DNA of 64,000 nt. Origin: Lentisphaeria bacterium. GTDB taxonomy: Bacteria > Verrucomicrobiota > Lentisphaeria > Victivallales > UBA1829. The position numbers and the translations under genes are program-made. The DNA lies in contig DPDG01000024.1 in NCBI GenBank assembly GCA_003526375.1, positions 8,686-72,685 on the forward strand, written 5' to 3'. Position 1 is the stretch's first letter, and every line of letters starts with the position of its first letter. The notes below the pieces were generated by a model. It saw only the letters and a list, made by a program, of their open reading frames with translations. It had not been told where the DNA came from and ran no database searches. Shown here in pieces: positions 9,051 through 17,501 of the stretch.

Positions 9051-9919
9051 GCGTTTTTTCAAAACTGATGCTTGGGACCGTTCAATTCGGTCTGAATTAC
9101 GGGGTGGCGAATACTGCCGGAAAGCCTTCGTTTGATACGGTCAAGGACATCCTGAAGACCGCATACGAGGGCGGCGTCACGACATTGGATACGGCTCCGG
9201 AATACGGCGACAGCGAAGAAGTGATCGGATGTGCGCTGAAGGAACTGGGGCTTTCCTCGAGATTTCAAGTGATCACCAAAATTCCGGGACTGCCTGCCGG
9301 AGCCGATCCGGAGCAGTTCATGGAAAACAGCATCCGGATGTCGCTTCAGCGTCTTCAGCAGAAATCCGTCGCCGCCGTACTCCTTCATGCAGAGAAAGAC
9401 AGTCTGCACCTGGACGCATTGAAAAAGCAGAAAGACAGGGGACTCACAGAATTTGCGGGGATCTCGCTGAACTTGCAAGCCCATGCGGATGACGGAGAAA
9501 CAGCGGACTGCCTGCAGGTCCCGGCAAGCATCCTGGATCATCGTTTCGACCATTGTTTCGGTAAGCCGGGGCGGCATTGCTTTATCCGGGGGGCTTGTAT
9601 GCAGGGAATGCTGCTTATGCCGGAGGATAAAATCTTTATCCCTGAGGTCCTGGAACGCCGCCGCCGTCTTGAAAAACTTGGAATCCCCATGGTGGAGCTG
9701 GCTCTGCGTTATCTTTTTTCCAAACCGGAAAACAAAAGCATTCTGACCGGTGTGGAGACTGTTGCGCAACTGCGGGAAAACATCCGCATTTCGCGGCTTT
9801 CGCCTTTGAATGAAACCGACCTGAAACGGATTGACGAGATCGTGTTTCCGCCGCTGCCGGAAAACTGCGTCAGCCCGTTTTTCTGGGGCAAATATAAAAA
9901 GGAACACAATATTGCATAA
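9047..9919 (+). CDS. Aldo/keto reductase
   Basis: A 290-residue AKR with the complete tetrad Asp48 (LDTAPEYG), Tyr53, Lys78 (VITKIPG) and His114 (VLLHAEKD). It begins with LGTVQFGLNYGVAN, as in the oxidoreductase subgroup found beside sugar-biosynthesis and sugar-catabolism genes. It is shorter than the 320-residue norm and the middle barrel looks compact. It reduces aldehydes or oxidises sugars with NADP(H). The ATG overlaps the amidohydrolase stop by 4 bases. It could act on the aldehyde released by the aldolase or on the entering sugar; neither can be decided here. Confidence 0.85.
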   Translation: MSVFSKLMLGTVQFGLNYGVANTAGKPSFDTVKDILKTAYEGGVTTLDTAPEYGDSEEVIGCALKELGLSSRFQVITKIPGLPAGADPEQFMENSIRMSLQRLQQKSVAAVLLHAEKDSLHLDALKKQKDRGLTEFAGISLNLQAHADDGETADCLQVPASILDHRFDHCFGKPGRHCFIRGACMQGMLLMPEDKIFIPEVLERRRRLEKLGIPMVELALRYLFSKPENKSILTGVETVAQLRENIRISRLSPLNETDLKRIDEIVFPPLPENCVSPFFWGKYKKEHNIA

Positions 9920-9930
9920 AGGAATGTACC

Positions 9931-10377
9931 ATGCTTCGTTATCAGGAAAACAATGAACTCCATCGCGATTTCCACAGCACCGCCAACACCACGCTGAACT
10001 ACATTGCGGAACATTATGGTGTGGAGGCACTGAAGGAAATTCTCCGCAAAACCGGACATGACGTCTACAAATCCATTCGTGAGAAACTGGAAAGGGACGA
10101 CACTTCCGAACTGATTGAACATCTGAACTGGTTTTTCCACCGGGAAGGCGCACCGTATCAGCTGACCGTTTCGGAGAATGAAATCAGGTTCGAATGTTTC
10201 GAATGCCCGGCGCAGAAACATTTGAAAAAATTAGGTCTGCCCGTTTCCCCGTACAGCTGTCTCCAGACCAGCGAGGTCAATGCGGGAATGTGTGAAAATA
10301 CTCCATGGGAAAGTTCCGTGGAACACATCGCCCCCGGCCATTGCGTTCAAATTTTCAAGAGAAAGGTTTGCAAATGA
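9931..10377 (+). CDS. Small cysteine-rich protein, pair member 1
   Basis: A 148-residue soluble protein. The N-terminal 80 residues are helical and contain LHRDFH (residues 10-15). The C-terminal half holds six Cys (89, 92, 110, 121, 138, 147), with FECFECPAQKHL first and a GHC near the end. The spacing recalls the C-terminal part of L-2-amino-thiazoline-4-carboxylate hydrolase-like proteins, where Cys and hydrophobic residues form a small beta domain; this likeness is weak. It is followed by a related protein whose ATG overlaps its stop (ATGA). It may bind metal or the product of the operon. Function unknown. Confidence 0.7.
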   Translation: MLRYQENNELHRDFHSTANTTLNYIAEHYGVEALKEILRKTGHDVYKSIREKLERDDTSELIEHLNWFFHREGAPYQLTVSENEIRFECFECPAQKHLKKLGLPVSPYSCLQTSEVNAGMCENTPWESSVEHIAPGHCVQIFKRKVCK

Positions 10378-10862
10378 TTCCAAGCGATCACTTCGTCCGT
10401 TTTTACAATGAGGTCTTCAAATTTCTGGATGCCGAAAATAGTCTAGAAAAGTATTATGAAGAGATCAGCCTCCATCAGGATTTTCATTGTCTGGCAGATT
10501 TTCGCGAAAAAGGCTTGCGCGGCGTTTACAACTACTACCTGAAAATCAGGAAAGAAGAAAACTGTGAACTTGAAATCACATTGAATAACCATGAATTGGT
10601 CCTGATGATGACAAAATGTCCCAGTCTTTCGAAAGCCTTGAATAACGATGCGGGTGCGTGCCAGAAATATTGTCTACATTGTCCTGGTTGGACAATGGGA
10701 GTCTACCGCCGCGCCGGACTTTATCAGGTCTATGACATCATGGGGTTGGACAATCCGCAATGCTGTGAATGGATCTATGACAAACAGGAAGCGGCGCAGC
10801 TCAAATATCAGGAATTGTTGAAAAAACGTCCGGCTTCCATGATAAAAAAGAATTTTAATTGA
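10374..10862 (+). CDS. Small cysteine-rich protein, pair member 2
   Basis: A 162-residue protein, last gene of the operon, starting at the ATG at 10374 that overlaps the stop of the partner by 4 bases. It shares with the partner an LHQDFH motif (residues 33-38) and a CPSLSKAL stretch matching CPAQKHL, so the two are probably paralogues. It has eight Cys (39, 64, 82, 96, 100, 103, 130, 131), including CQKYCLHCP and a CC pair, a plausible metal or cluster site. It has no signal peptide or membrane segment. Function unknown; a heteromer with the partner is inference from the coupling. Confidence 0.7.
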   Translation: MIPSDHFVRFYNEVFKFLDAENSLEKYYEEISLHQDFHCLADFREKGLRGVYNYYLKIRKEENCELEITLNNHELVLMMTKCPSLSKALNNDAGACQKYCLHCPGWTMGVYRRAGLYQVYDIMGLDNPQCCEWIYDKQEAAQLKYQELLKKRPASMIKKNFN

Positions 10863-11135
10863 AGCAGGAGTAAGTTGCCGGACAATTCTTCACGATTTTT
10901 TTTTAATGATACTCCGACATTTTTTTTGAAAAAAAAATCGGCAGAATATGCTATTGTAATACAAGTTTCAGGTTTCATATTTCCTCTCAGAAAATGAAAC
11001 CTGAAACTTGTATTTCTTGTAATGTTATTCTATATTATTAAAGATCCAGCAGAACTTGCACCTTTGATGTTATTCAATTGTCTTCATGAAAAACAAAGAG
11101 AGATTTTTCCAAAAATAGAAAGTATAAGCAAGTAA
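10863..11135. other. Intergenic, AT-rich, with inverted repeat
   Basis: No gene is seen. The stretch contains T and A runs, a perfect 21-base inverted repeat (listed separately) and AT-rich DNA before the damaged pseudopilin. A TTGAAA at 10926 with TATTGT-like sequence further on could be a promoter, but the spacing is poor. No clear ribosome binding site is seen for the pseudopilin. Confidence 0.5.
10958..11014. repeat. Perfect 21-base inverted repeat with 15-base loop
   Basis: The left arm at 10958-10978 and the right arm at 10994-11014 are exact reverse complements, with a loop at 10979-10993. The right side is not followed by a T run, so it is a poor intrinsic terminator. The arms are built of 7-base units of the AAGTTTC/AGGTTTC kind, which recur upstream of ftsA (near 62852). 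It could be a transcript-stabilising hairpin, a bidirectional barrier or a small mobile palindrome. Confidence 0.8.
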
Positions 11136-11162
11136 AATCAGAAAAATGAGTTCAAGCTAATA

Positions 11163-11864
11163 GTGATCATCGCTATTCTGGCGGCGATGCTTCTGCCCGC
11201 TTTGAACAAGGCGAAATCTAAGGCGCAGGGAACGCTGTGCCTTGGCAATATGCGGCAGCTTTATATCGCATGGAGCGGTTATGCCACGGATAATTCGGAA
11301 CGCATTATTACTTATTATACAGATCCCGGCACAACTGTGGGACAATATTCCGGCGCGTTTCCGTGGTATGAACAGTTCATGGTTCATGAGTGCATTCCGG
11401 GGATTGCAGGCGACAATCCGGAAGCGCGTGCGAAAGCGGGGAGGAAACTTTTCATCTGCCCTTCTGATTCAAAACCGAATTATGCCTATCAGAACTTCAA
11501 GACTTACATCAGTTACGGCTATAACCGCTACATGACCAGAAAGGGCGACGGGGGCATTTATGCTGCTCCTATGGATCGTTTGAGCGTCAAGAATCCGTAT
11601 CCAGACAAAACGCATGTATTTGCCGACAACTGGGGACGGGCGGCAACCAAGAACAACGGAATGGCTTTGATTGCACTGAACATGGTTCCGGAATACAGTT
11701 TCCATGTGAATGCCGTTCACGGCAGGGGGATGAACAGTGTGTTTCTGGACGGTCATGCGGCGCAGGTCACGATGAGTTACTGGAATCTCTCGACTTGTGC
11801 CAATGATCTCTGGAACATCACGAATCCGGGCTATATGCAGCCGATTTATACAACCAATCTGTAA
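11163..11864 (+). CDS. Pseudopilin-like protein with damaged N-terminal signal
   Basis: The body is a DUF1559-like or Lentisphaerae-type pseudopilin: ILAAMLLPALNKAKSKAQG, NMRQLYIAWSGYATDN, and near the end VNAVHGRGMNSVFLDGHAAQ. The N-terminus reads EFKLIVIIAILAAML in the frame open from 11136, whereas intact family members have FTLIELLIVIAIIAILA. The ELLI and part of the IA run, including the conserved Glu, are missing. There is no ATG in frame; GTG at 11163 is the best codon, while an ATG at 11146 gives only four residues. It is either a decayed gene, an unprocessed variant or an assembly error. It directly precedes a secreted glycan protein. Confidence 0.6.
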   Translation: MIIAILAAMLLPALNKAKSKAQGTLCLGNMRQLYIAWSGYATDNSERIITYYTDPGTTVGQYSGAFPWYEQFMVHECIPGIAGDNPEARAKAGRKLFICPSDSKPNYAYQNFKTYISYGYNRYMTRKGDGGIYAAPMDRLSVKNPYPDKTHVFADNWGRAATKNNGMALIALNMVPEYSFHVNAVHGRGMNSVFLDGHAAQVTMSYWNLSTCANDLWNITNPGYMQPIYTTNL

Positions 11865-11879
11865 TATGGAAAGGTGATT

Positions 11880-14633
11880 ATGAAACTTCAAGCATTACTG
11901 GTTCTCTGCGGATTTCTGGGGATGCCGTTTGTCGGCGCCCAGACGATTTTACTGCCTGGCGCGCCCGAAAACACGGAACGGAAGGCGGCGGAGGAACTTG
12001 CGGAGCACTTCTCAAAGATGACAGGCGGCTCCATCGCAATCGGAAAAGAGGGAGAACCGTTCGACGGACCCGCGATTTATGTCGGCGATACGGCATTTGC
12101 AAGGAAACAGGGAATTGATTTCAGCAGCTTCGGCAAAGAGGAGTGGCTGATCCGTTCCAGTGGAAAAGACCTGATTGTCGGCGGAGGAAAACCGAGAGGA
12201 ACCGTTTACGGCGTTCTGGAACTGCTGGAGCGTGAATACGGCGTCCTGTGGCTGGATGAACGCATGACGCGGATTCCGAAACGGGATAAGATCACGTGGC
12301 GGGAGAATCTGAACCTGCGCGGAAAAACGGCATTTGAAGTGCGCGGTCTTTACGCCTACTTCCGGGACCCGCATGAGGCGCGCCGCCGCTTCATGACGCG
12401 AAACCGTCAGAACCTGTTCCATGACGAGGGCGATGTGGCATACATCCGGCCGTGGGGCGTCTACCGTCCGTTCGGTTCGCCCAGAGCCTGCCATACTTTT
12501 TATGATTACACGAAGGACTGGGGACCGGAAGACGAGGAGTGTTTCTCTCTGGATACGGACGGCAAACGCAAGCGTGCCGTGAATGGTTCCGGGCCCGGAC
12601 AGGTGTGTCTGACCAATCCCCGCACAAGGACGCTCTTTTCCGCGAAACTGAGGGAATTCATCAAGGCGGACCGGGCAAACTGTCCGAGTGGAAATTATCC
12701 GTGGATCTATGAGATTTCCGCCAACGACAACGATGCCGAATGCGTCTGTTCATCCTGTATGGCGGCGGCGGAGAAATATGGCGCTTACAGCGGTGTCGTG
12801 CTTGAATTTACAAACGCGATTGCGGACAGCATCGCGGAGGAGTATCCCGATATTGCCGTTGAGACGTTCGCCTATATGTTTTCGCAGAAGCCTCCGAAAC
12901 ATATCAAGGCGCGCCCGAATGTGCTGGTACGCATTGCGCAGCTCGGTTCCGAGTTCGCCCAGGGGAGCCGCGATACGCTGCGGGCGCTTTCCCATCCGAA
13001 CAATCGGAACTCGAAAAAAGAGATTGAGGCATGGAGCAGGATTGCGCCCGTGGCAGTCTGGGATTACTGGATTCTGTATAAAAAAGATGGCGTCACCTCC
13101 TGCTTCAAAGCGATAACGGAAAACCTGAAATTCTACCGGAGCATCGGTGTGAAATCGGTCTTTGTCGAGGTGGAAAATCCGCTGAAAAACATCTTTTATC
13201 CCATGCGTGTCTGGCTCGGGTTCCGCTGCCTGAACAACCCGGAACGGAATGCTGAGCAGGAGATCGGGCTTTTCATGGATTGTTACTATGGACCCGCCGC
13301 GCCGAAAATGAGAGCTCTGCTTGAGCTGATCGAGAAAGGCAATGCGAAGATTGCGGAACGTTTGAATGACGTGACGCTCCGCCGCCGGACTGATATGGAC
13401 GATGCTTTTTTTGCAGAAGCGGATCGGCTTTTAGATGAGGCGGAACAGCTTGCCGTGACGGAGGAGCAGCGCAGGCATATTGCCAAAGAGCGAGCCGTTG
13501 TGGATATGGTTCGCCTTGAGCGCCGCGGAGAGCTTGCTCCGTTCGATCTGGACCCGGTGATGAAGCGTCTTGAAAAAAATCACCGGATTGCGGCGGAGGA
13601 TTATCTTTCCGGGGGCGGGGCTGTGGAGGAGGAGATGAAGAAACTCCATATCTTTTTCACAGGGCTGAGAGCCGATATCCGGCGTCCGGAGCAGTTCAAG
13701 AACTGTGATATCGCTGTGGACCTTGCATGGCCGCAGTTCAGTCCGCATTACCGTTCCCGCGTCATGGATGTTCCTGATGCGGCGGGCGGCAGAGCGATTG
13801 TCGTCAGCGACGAAAAAGACAGGGGCGTTCTGGAATTCGGCTTCTACGATGTCACGAACAAAAAGCAGGTGCATACCGTCAGCATCCCGAAAGAGCGTCT
13901 GCCGCAGGATGAGAAGTTCCACTTCTATCCGATCGGGAAAATCACGCTTGCCCCGAAGTGTTATATCTGGGCACATTCCAGTTGGAATATCCAGCGTGAC
14001 ATGGACGAGTTTTACGAGTGGAACGGTATTTCCAATGATTATGAGGCGTTCATTTCGATAAAAGCGGAGGGATCCGCATATGTCGCCGGTTCCGAAAAGG
14101 CAAACTCGGTCATGGTGGACCGTATTCTGCTGATCCGTTCTCAGGAGGGGGCGTCGGCTCCCTCCGGGGCGCCTCTGCCGGAGGAACTCGGAAATGACAG
14201 AATTATGCACGATATTACAGGTTTCCGGCTCAAAGAGCTTCCGGCGTTCCAGGTGAAACTGGTGCGCGATGCGGATTCCGCCGGCGGCCTTGCCATGAAG
14301 CTTGACACGAAAGAGGGCGATGCGTTTCAGGCGGGATTCTATGACGTGAAAAATAAAAAAATGGGGTATGTCAGAACCGTTCCGAAAGAGCGGATTCCCG
14401 CAGATGAAAAGTATCATCTGTATTTCCTCGGCACCGCCGAACTTTCGGAAGACTGTTATGTGTGGGCGCACCCGAGCAGCCGCATTCAATATAACCTGCG
14501 TGAATTCCGGCTCCCGTCCGGCGATAACACGTACCGGATTTATGTATCGCTGAAAGCGCAGGGACCCGCTTATGTGCCGGGCTCGGAAAAAGAAAATGCG
14601 GTTCTGCTGGACAGAATCCTGCTGGTGAGGTGA
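11880..14633 (+). CDS. Secreted DUF4838-type glycan-active protein with tandem C-terminal domains
   Basis: A 917-residue protein with a signal peptide (residues 1-20, cleavage near FVGA-QT). Residues 25-130 form the GH20b/alpha-glucuronidase-like N-terminal domain (ENTERKAAEELAEHFSKMTG, PRGTVYGVLELLE). Residues 140-500 resemble DUF4838, a barrel with VCSSCMAAAEKYG and YWILYKKDG segments. The final 280 residues hold two copies of a domain of about 100 residues, each containing GFYDV.NKK, a PKER stretch, a CY.WAH segment and an ending VDRILLIR or LDRILLVR. GGAAAGG precedes the ATG at 11880 by 5 bases. It probably acts on or binds a polysaccharide outside the cytoplasm; the enzyme activity is not established for the family. 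Confidence 0.8.
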   Translation: MKLQALLVLCGFLGMPFVGAQTILLPGAPENTERKAAEELAEHFSKMTGGSIAIGKEGEPFDGPAIYVGDTAFARKQGIDFSSFGKEEWLIRSSGKDLIVGGGKPRGTVYGVLELLEREYGVLWLDERMTRIPKRDKITWRENLNLRGKTAFEVRGLYAYFRDPHEARRRFMTRNRQNLFHDEGDVAYIRPWGVYRPFGSPRACHTFYDYTKDWGPEDEECFSLDTDGKRKRAVNGSGPGQVCLTNPRTRTLFSAKLREFIKADRANCPSGNYPWIYEISANDNDAECVCSSCMAAAEKYGAYSGVVLEFTNAIADSIAEEYPDIAVETFAYMFSQKPPKHIKARPNVLVRIAQLGSEFAQGSRDTLRALSHPNNRNSKKEIEAWSRIAPVAVWDYWILYKKDGVTSCFKAITENLKFYRSIGVKSVFVEVENPLKNIFYPMRVWLGFRCLNNPERNAEQEIGLFMDCYYGPAAPKMRALLELIEKGNAKIAERLNDVTLRRRTDMDDAFFAEADRLLDEAEQLAVTEEQRRHIAKERAVVDMVRLERRGELAPFDLDPVMKRLEKNHRIAAEDYLSGGGAVEEEMKKLHIFFTGLRADIRRPEQFKNCDIAVDLAWPQFSPHYRSRVMDVPDAAGGRAIVVSDEKDRGVLEFGFYDVTNKKQVHTVSIPKERLPQDEKFHFYPIGKITLAPKCYIWAHSSWNIQRDMDEFYEWNGISNDYEAFISIKAEGSAYVAGSEKANSVMVDRILLIRSQEGASAPSGAPLPEELGNDRIMHDITGFRLKELPAFQVKLVRDADSAGGLAMKLDTKEGDAFQAGFYDVKNKKMGYVRTVPKERIPADEKYHLYFLGTAELSEDCYVWAHPSSRIQYNLREFRLPSGDNTYRIYVSLKAQGPAYVPGSEKENAVLLDRILLVR

Positions 14634-14639
14634 CAGCCC

Positions 14640-16577
14640 ATGCACATTCCGAAATTCGCTGTTTTTTATGACTTTCATACCATGCCCGCGTGTCCCGACG
14701 TGGGAGCGGGGTTTGACTGCGACGCCGCTGCGGAACAGCTCAAACGCTGCGGAGCCGATTTTACCATCTTTGCCGCGCGCTGCAACCTCGGCATGGCGTA
14801 TTATGATACGAAAACAGGCATCCGGCATCCGGCGTTGAAGTATGATCTGTTCGGACGTTTTCTGGAAGCGTGCCATAAGCGGGGAATTGCCGTCAGCGCG
14901 TATATGAATGTCGGGCTCAGCCAGGAGGAAGGGCTGCGGCACCGCGACTGGCTTACGGTTTCGCCGGAGGGGGAGATTTACCGTCAGCCGTGCAATGTAC
15001 ATGAATATCGCACCATGTGTTACAATTCCCCTTACGGCGACCATGTGCTTGCGATGATTGATGAACTGCTTGAATATCCGGTGGACGGTTTCTTTTTCGA
15101 TTGCCTGACCCCGCATCCCTGCATCGGCGCGGAGTGCATCCGTGAAATGCGGGAACGGAAGATGAATCCGTCCGAATTTGCGTGGTTCTCTCAGAAACGC
15201 ATGGTGGACCGGATCGGCAGGAAAATCAAGGATTCCCGGCGCGACTTACTGCTCTACTACAATTGTGTGCGCCCGACGGATCAGTTGGAGTGGTCAACCT
15301 ATCTGGAATACGAGTGCCTGCCGACAGGCGGCTGGGGATATGAGTCGCTCCAGCTCAATGCGAGGCATCTGCGGACTTTCGGCAAGCCGATGCTGAACAT
15401 GACCGGGCGGTTCCATGAAACCTGGGGTGATTTCGGCGGCATCCGTACGCGTGCAAGTCTGCTGTATGACTGCATTACGGGGCTCGCGAATACTCTGCCG
15501 CCTAATATCGGCGATCATTTCCATCCGCGTGGCGATCTCAATCATGCGGTCTATGACCTGATTGCGGATGTTTATGGCGAGGTTCGCAGGCTGATGCCTT
15601 GGGCGGACGGCGCAAAGGCGGTTGCTGAGGTCGCCATGATCCAGCCTCCCGACACTCCCGACAACTCGCTTGAGGCGGTGCCTTCCATTTATTCCGCACA
15701 GGGCTGGGGACGCATTCTCTGCGAGCTGAAGTGTCAGTTTGACGTACTTCTGCCGCATCAGGATTTCACGAAATACAAAGTCATTGTTCTTGCGGACCGT
15801 GTCCGTTTCGACGAGACGCTGAAGGAGCGGATACGGTCCTATCTTGCGCAGGGCGGAAAAATCATTTCAAGCGGCTGGTCCGGGCTGGATGGCAGTGGAA
15901 CGCATTTCGTACTGCCTGATGAATGGGGCGCGGAATATCTGGGGGAATCCCCTCACGACCCGGCATATTTCCGGCTTGCGGAAAAAACAGAAGGGATACC
16001 CGATATGCCTGTTACGCTGTATGAGAAAGGGATTTCCATGCGTGCCGCGGGTGCGGAAATACTGGCGGAGATCGTCGCGCCATACTACAATCGGCAATTT
16101 GACGGCGAGCACTATTATTCCTATCTGCCGCCGGATAGAAAGGATGGATGCGCCGCATTGACCCTCGCGGGACAGGTTGCCCACTTCAGCCATCCGGTCG
16201 GATTCGGTTACTACAAACACGCGCAGGTGCCTGTCAGGGAGCTGGTCGGGAATGTCCTGAAACGTTTTCTGCCGGAACCGCTTCTCGAAGTCAGGGGACT
16301 GCCTTCTTTCGGGCGCACTGCCGTGACCCGTCAGGGCAATCGCCATATGATCTGGCTGACGGCGTTCGTTCCTGAACGCCGCGGTGAAAAGATCGACATG
16401 ATCGAGGAGGGGTGTGAGGTTTCCGGCCTTGAAATCGTTCTGCGGTTGAACGGGCAAAAGGTCAGCAGAGTCTATACCGCACCCGACTGCACGGAACTTT
16501 CCTTTACGGAGGTGGACGGCGGATACAAAATACTGCTTCCCTCGATGAAAGGCTATGCCGTGGTCGTGGCAGAATAA
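14640..16577 (+). CDS. Putative GHL/GH-A-type barrel glycosidase with trimerisation-like domain
   Basis: A 645-residue protein without signal peptide. Residues 1-330 look like a beta/alpha barrel of the alpha-fucosidase/beta-galactosidase-like kind: FAVFYDFHTMP, FTIFAARCNLG, VSAYMNVGLSQEEG, PVDGFFFDCLTPHP (acidic residue at a strand end) and YLEYECLPTGGWGY. Residues 370-530 match a flavodoxin-like beta-galactosidase trimerisation fold (YKVIVLADRVRFDETLKERIRSYL, then a GGKIISSGWSG loop). The end is a small beta domain. It follows the DUF4838 gene by 6 bases with GAGGTG as ribosome site. The exact family and substrate are unknown. Confidence 0.72.
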   Translation: MHIPKFAVFYDFHTMPACPDVGAGFDCDAAAEQLKRCGADFTIFAARCNLGMAYYDTKTGIRHPALKYDLFGRFLEACHKRGIAVSAYMNVGLSQEEGLRHRDWLTVSPEGEIYRQPCNVHEYRTMCYNSPYGDHVLAMIDELLEYPVDGFFFDCLTPHPCIGAECIREMRERKMNPSEFAWFSQKRMVDRIGRKIKDSRRDLLLYYNCVRPTDQLEWSTYLEYECLPTGGWGYESLQLNARHLRTFGKPMLNMTGRFHETWGDFGGIRTRASLLYDCITGLANTLPPNIGDHFHPRGDLNHAVYDLIADVYGEVRRLMPWADGAKAVAEVAMIQPPDTPDNSLEAVPSIYSAQGWGRILCELKCQFDVLLPHQDFTKYKVIVLADRVRFDETLKERIRSYLAQGGKIISSGWSGLDGSGTHFVLPDEWGAEYLGESPHDPAYFRLAEKTEGIPDMPVTLYEKGISMRAAGAEILAEIVAPYYNRQFDGEHYYSYLPPDRKDGCAALTLAGQVAHFSHPVGFGYYKHAQVPVRELVGNVLKRFLPEPLLEVRGLPSFGRTAVTRQGNRHMIWLTAFVPERRGEKIDMIEEGCEVSGLEIVLRLNGQKVSRVYTAPDCTELSFTEVDGGYKILLPSMKGYAVVVAE

Positions 16578-16606
16578 AAAGAGGAATGCGGCAGAGAGCT
16601 CTTTTT
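16576..16606. terminator. Weak hairpin between convergent genes
   Basis: AAAAAGAG at 16576-16583 pairs with CTCTTTTT at 16599-16606, with an inner GC-rich pair. Its position between the converging glycosidase and lipA genes suggests a shared terminator, but the stem is AT-rich. Confidence 0.35.
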
Positions 16607-16615
16607 GCCGTATCC

Positions 16616-17494
16616 TCAGCTCTTTGCGAGCTCCTCCGCATAGTAGGAACTGCGGACAAGGGGACCGGAATTGACGTGTTCAAAACCGATCTCTTTTGCG
16701 TAGACGCCCCATGAATCGAAGACTGCCGGTTCCACATAACGCTCCAGCTTCCAGTGTTCCTTCGAGGGCGGCAGATACTGCCCGATCGTCAGAAACGTGG
16801 CGCCTGTTGCGCGGATGTCGCGGATTGTCTGAAGCACCTCGTCATCCGTTTCCCCCATGCCGACCATGATTCCGGATTTGACGGGGATGCGTCCGCCGGT
16901 GATGGAGTATGCGTTTTCCAGAACCGCCAGAGAACGGCGGTATTGGGCTTTGGAACGGATCAGGGGCGTCAGGCGCTCCACCGTTTCCACATTGTGGTTG
17001 TAAACATCGGGACCCGCGTCAAGGACGGTGCGCATGTCTTTCTCCACGAAATTGAAATCGGGAACCAGCACCTCAACCTTTACGCCCGGAATCCTGTTTT
17101 TCAGCGCCTGAATCGTCTTTGCAAAGTGCCCGGCGCCGCCGTCCGGCAGGTCATCGCGCGTGACGCTGGTCACAACGACGAACGCAAGCTTCATTTTTGC
17201 GGCGGCTTCGGCAAGATGCTCCGGCTCCATCGGGTCCGGGGGGAGAGGCTGCTCGACGTGCCCGACCGCACAGAATTTACAGTTGCGCGTACAGCGTTCC
17301 CCGAGAATCATGAATGCGGCGGTTCCGCGATGCCAGCATTCGCAGAGGTTCGGGCACTGTGCGCCGCGGCAGACCGTATTCAGGCTGTTCGTTTTCAGGA
17401 GCGCATCCACATGATCGCGCTGTTCGCCGCAGGGAACCTTGACCCGGATCCACGGAGGCAGTTTCGGGCGGAAATCGATTCTGTCGGAGCTCAT
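16616..17494 (-). CDS. lipA: Lipoyl synthase
   Basis: A 292-residue radical-SAM enzyme. The auxiliary cluster ligands are Cys42, Cys47 and Cys53 (C-x4-C-x5-C) and the radical cluster ligands are Cys68, Cys72 and Cys75 (C-x3-C-x2-C). The C-terminal RSSY with the conserved Ser is present (VRSSYYAEE). It inserts two sulfurs into protein-bound octanoyl groups to make lipoate for 2-oxoacid dehydrogenases and the glycine cleavage system. It starts 7 bases after the stop of the beta-ketoacyl synthase gene, so octanoyl supply and lipoylation may be coexpressed. No lipB or lplA is in the window. Confidence 0.97.
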   Translation of the reverse strand: MSSDRIDFRPKLPPWIRVKVPCGEQRDHVDALLKTNSLNTVCRGAQCPNLCECWHRGTAAFMILGERCTRNCKFCAVGHVEQPLPPDPMEPEHLAEAAAKMKLAFVVVTSVTRDDLPDGGAGHFAKTIQALKNRIPGVKVEVLVPDFNFVEKDMRTVLDAGPDVYNHNVETVERLTPLIRSKAQYRRSLAVLENAYSITGGRIPVKSGIMVGMGETDDEVLQTIRDIRATGATFLTIGQYLPPSKEHWKLERYVEPAVFDSWGVYAKEIGFEHVNSGPLVRSSYYAEELAKS

Positions 17495-17501
17495 TTCACA
17501 C

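Noticed and set aside
13431..15116. A 561-codon minus-strand frame opposite the DUF4838 and barrel genes
   Set aside because: It crosses the junction of two coupled genes on the other strand; no domain is seen.
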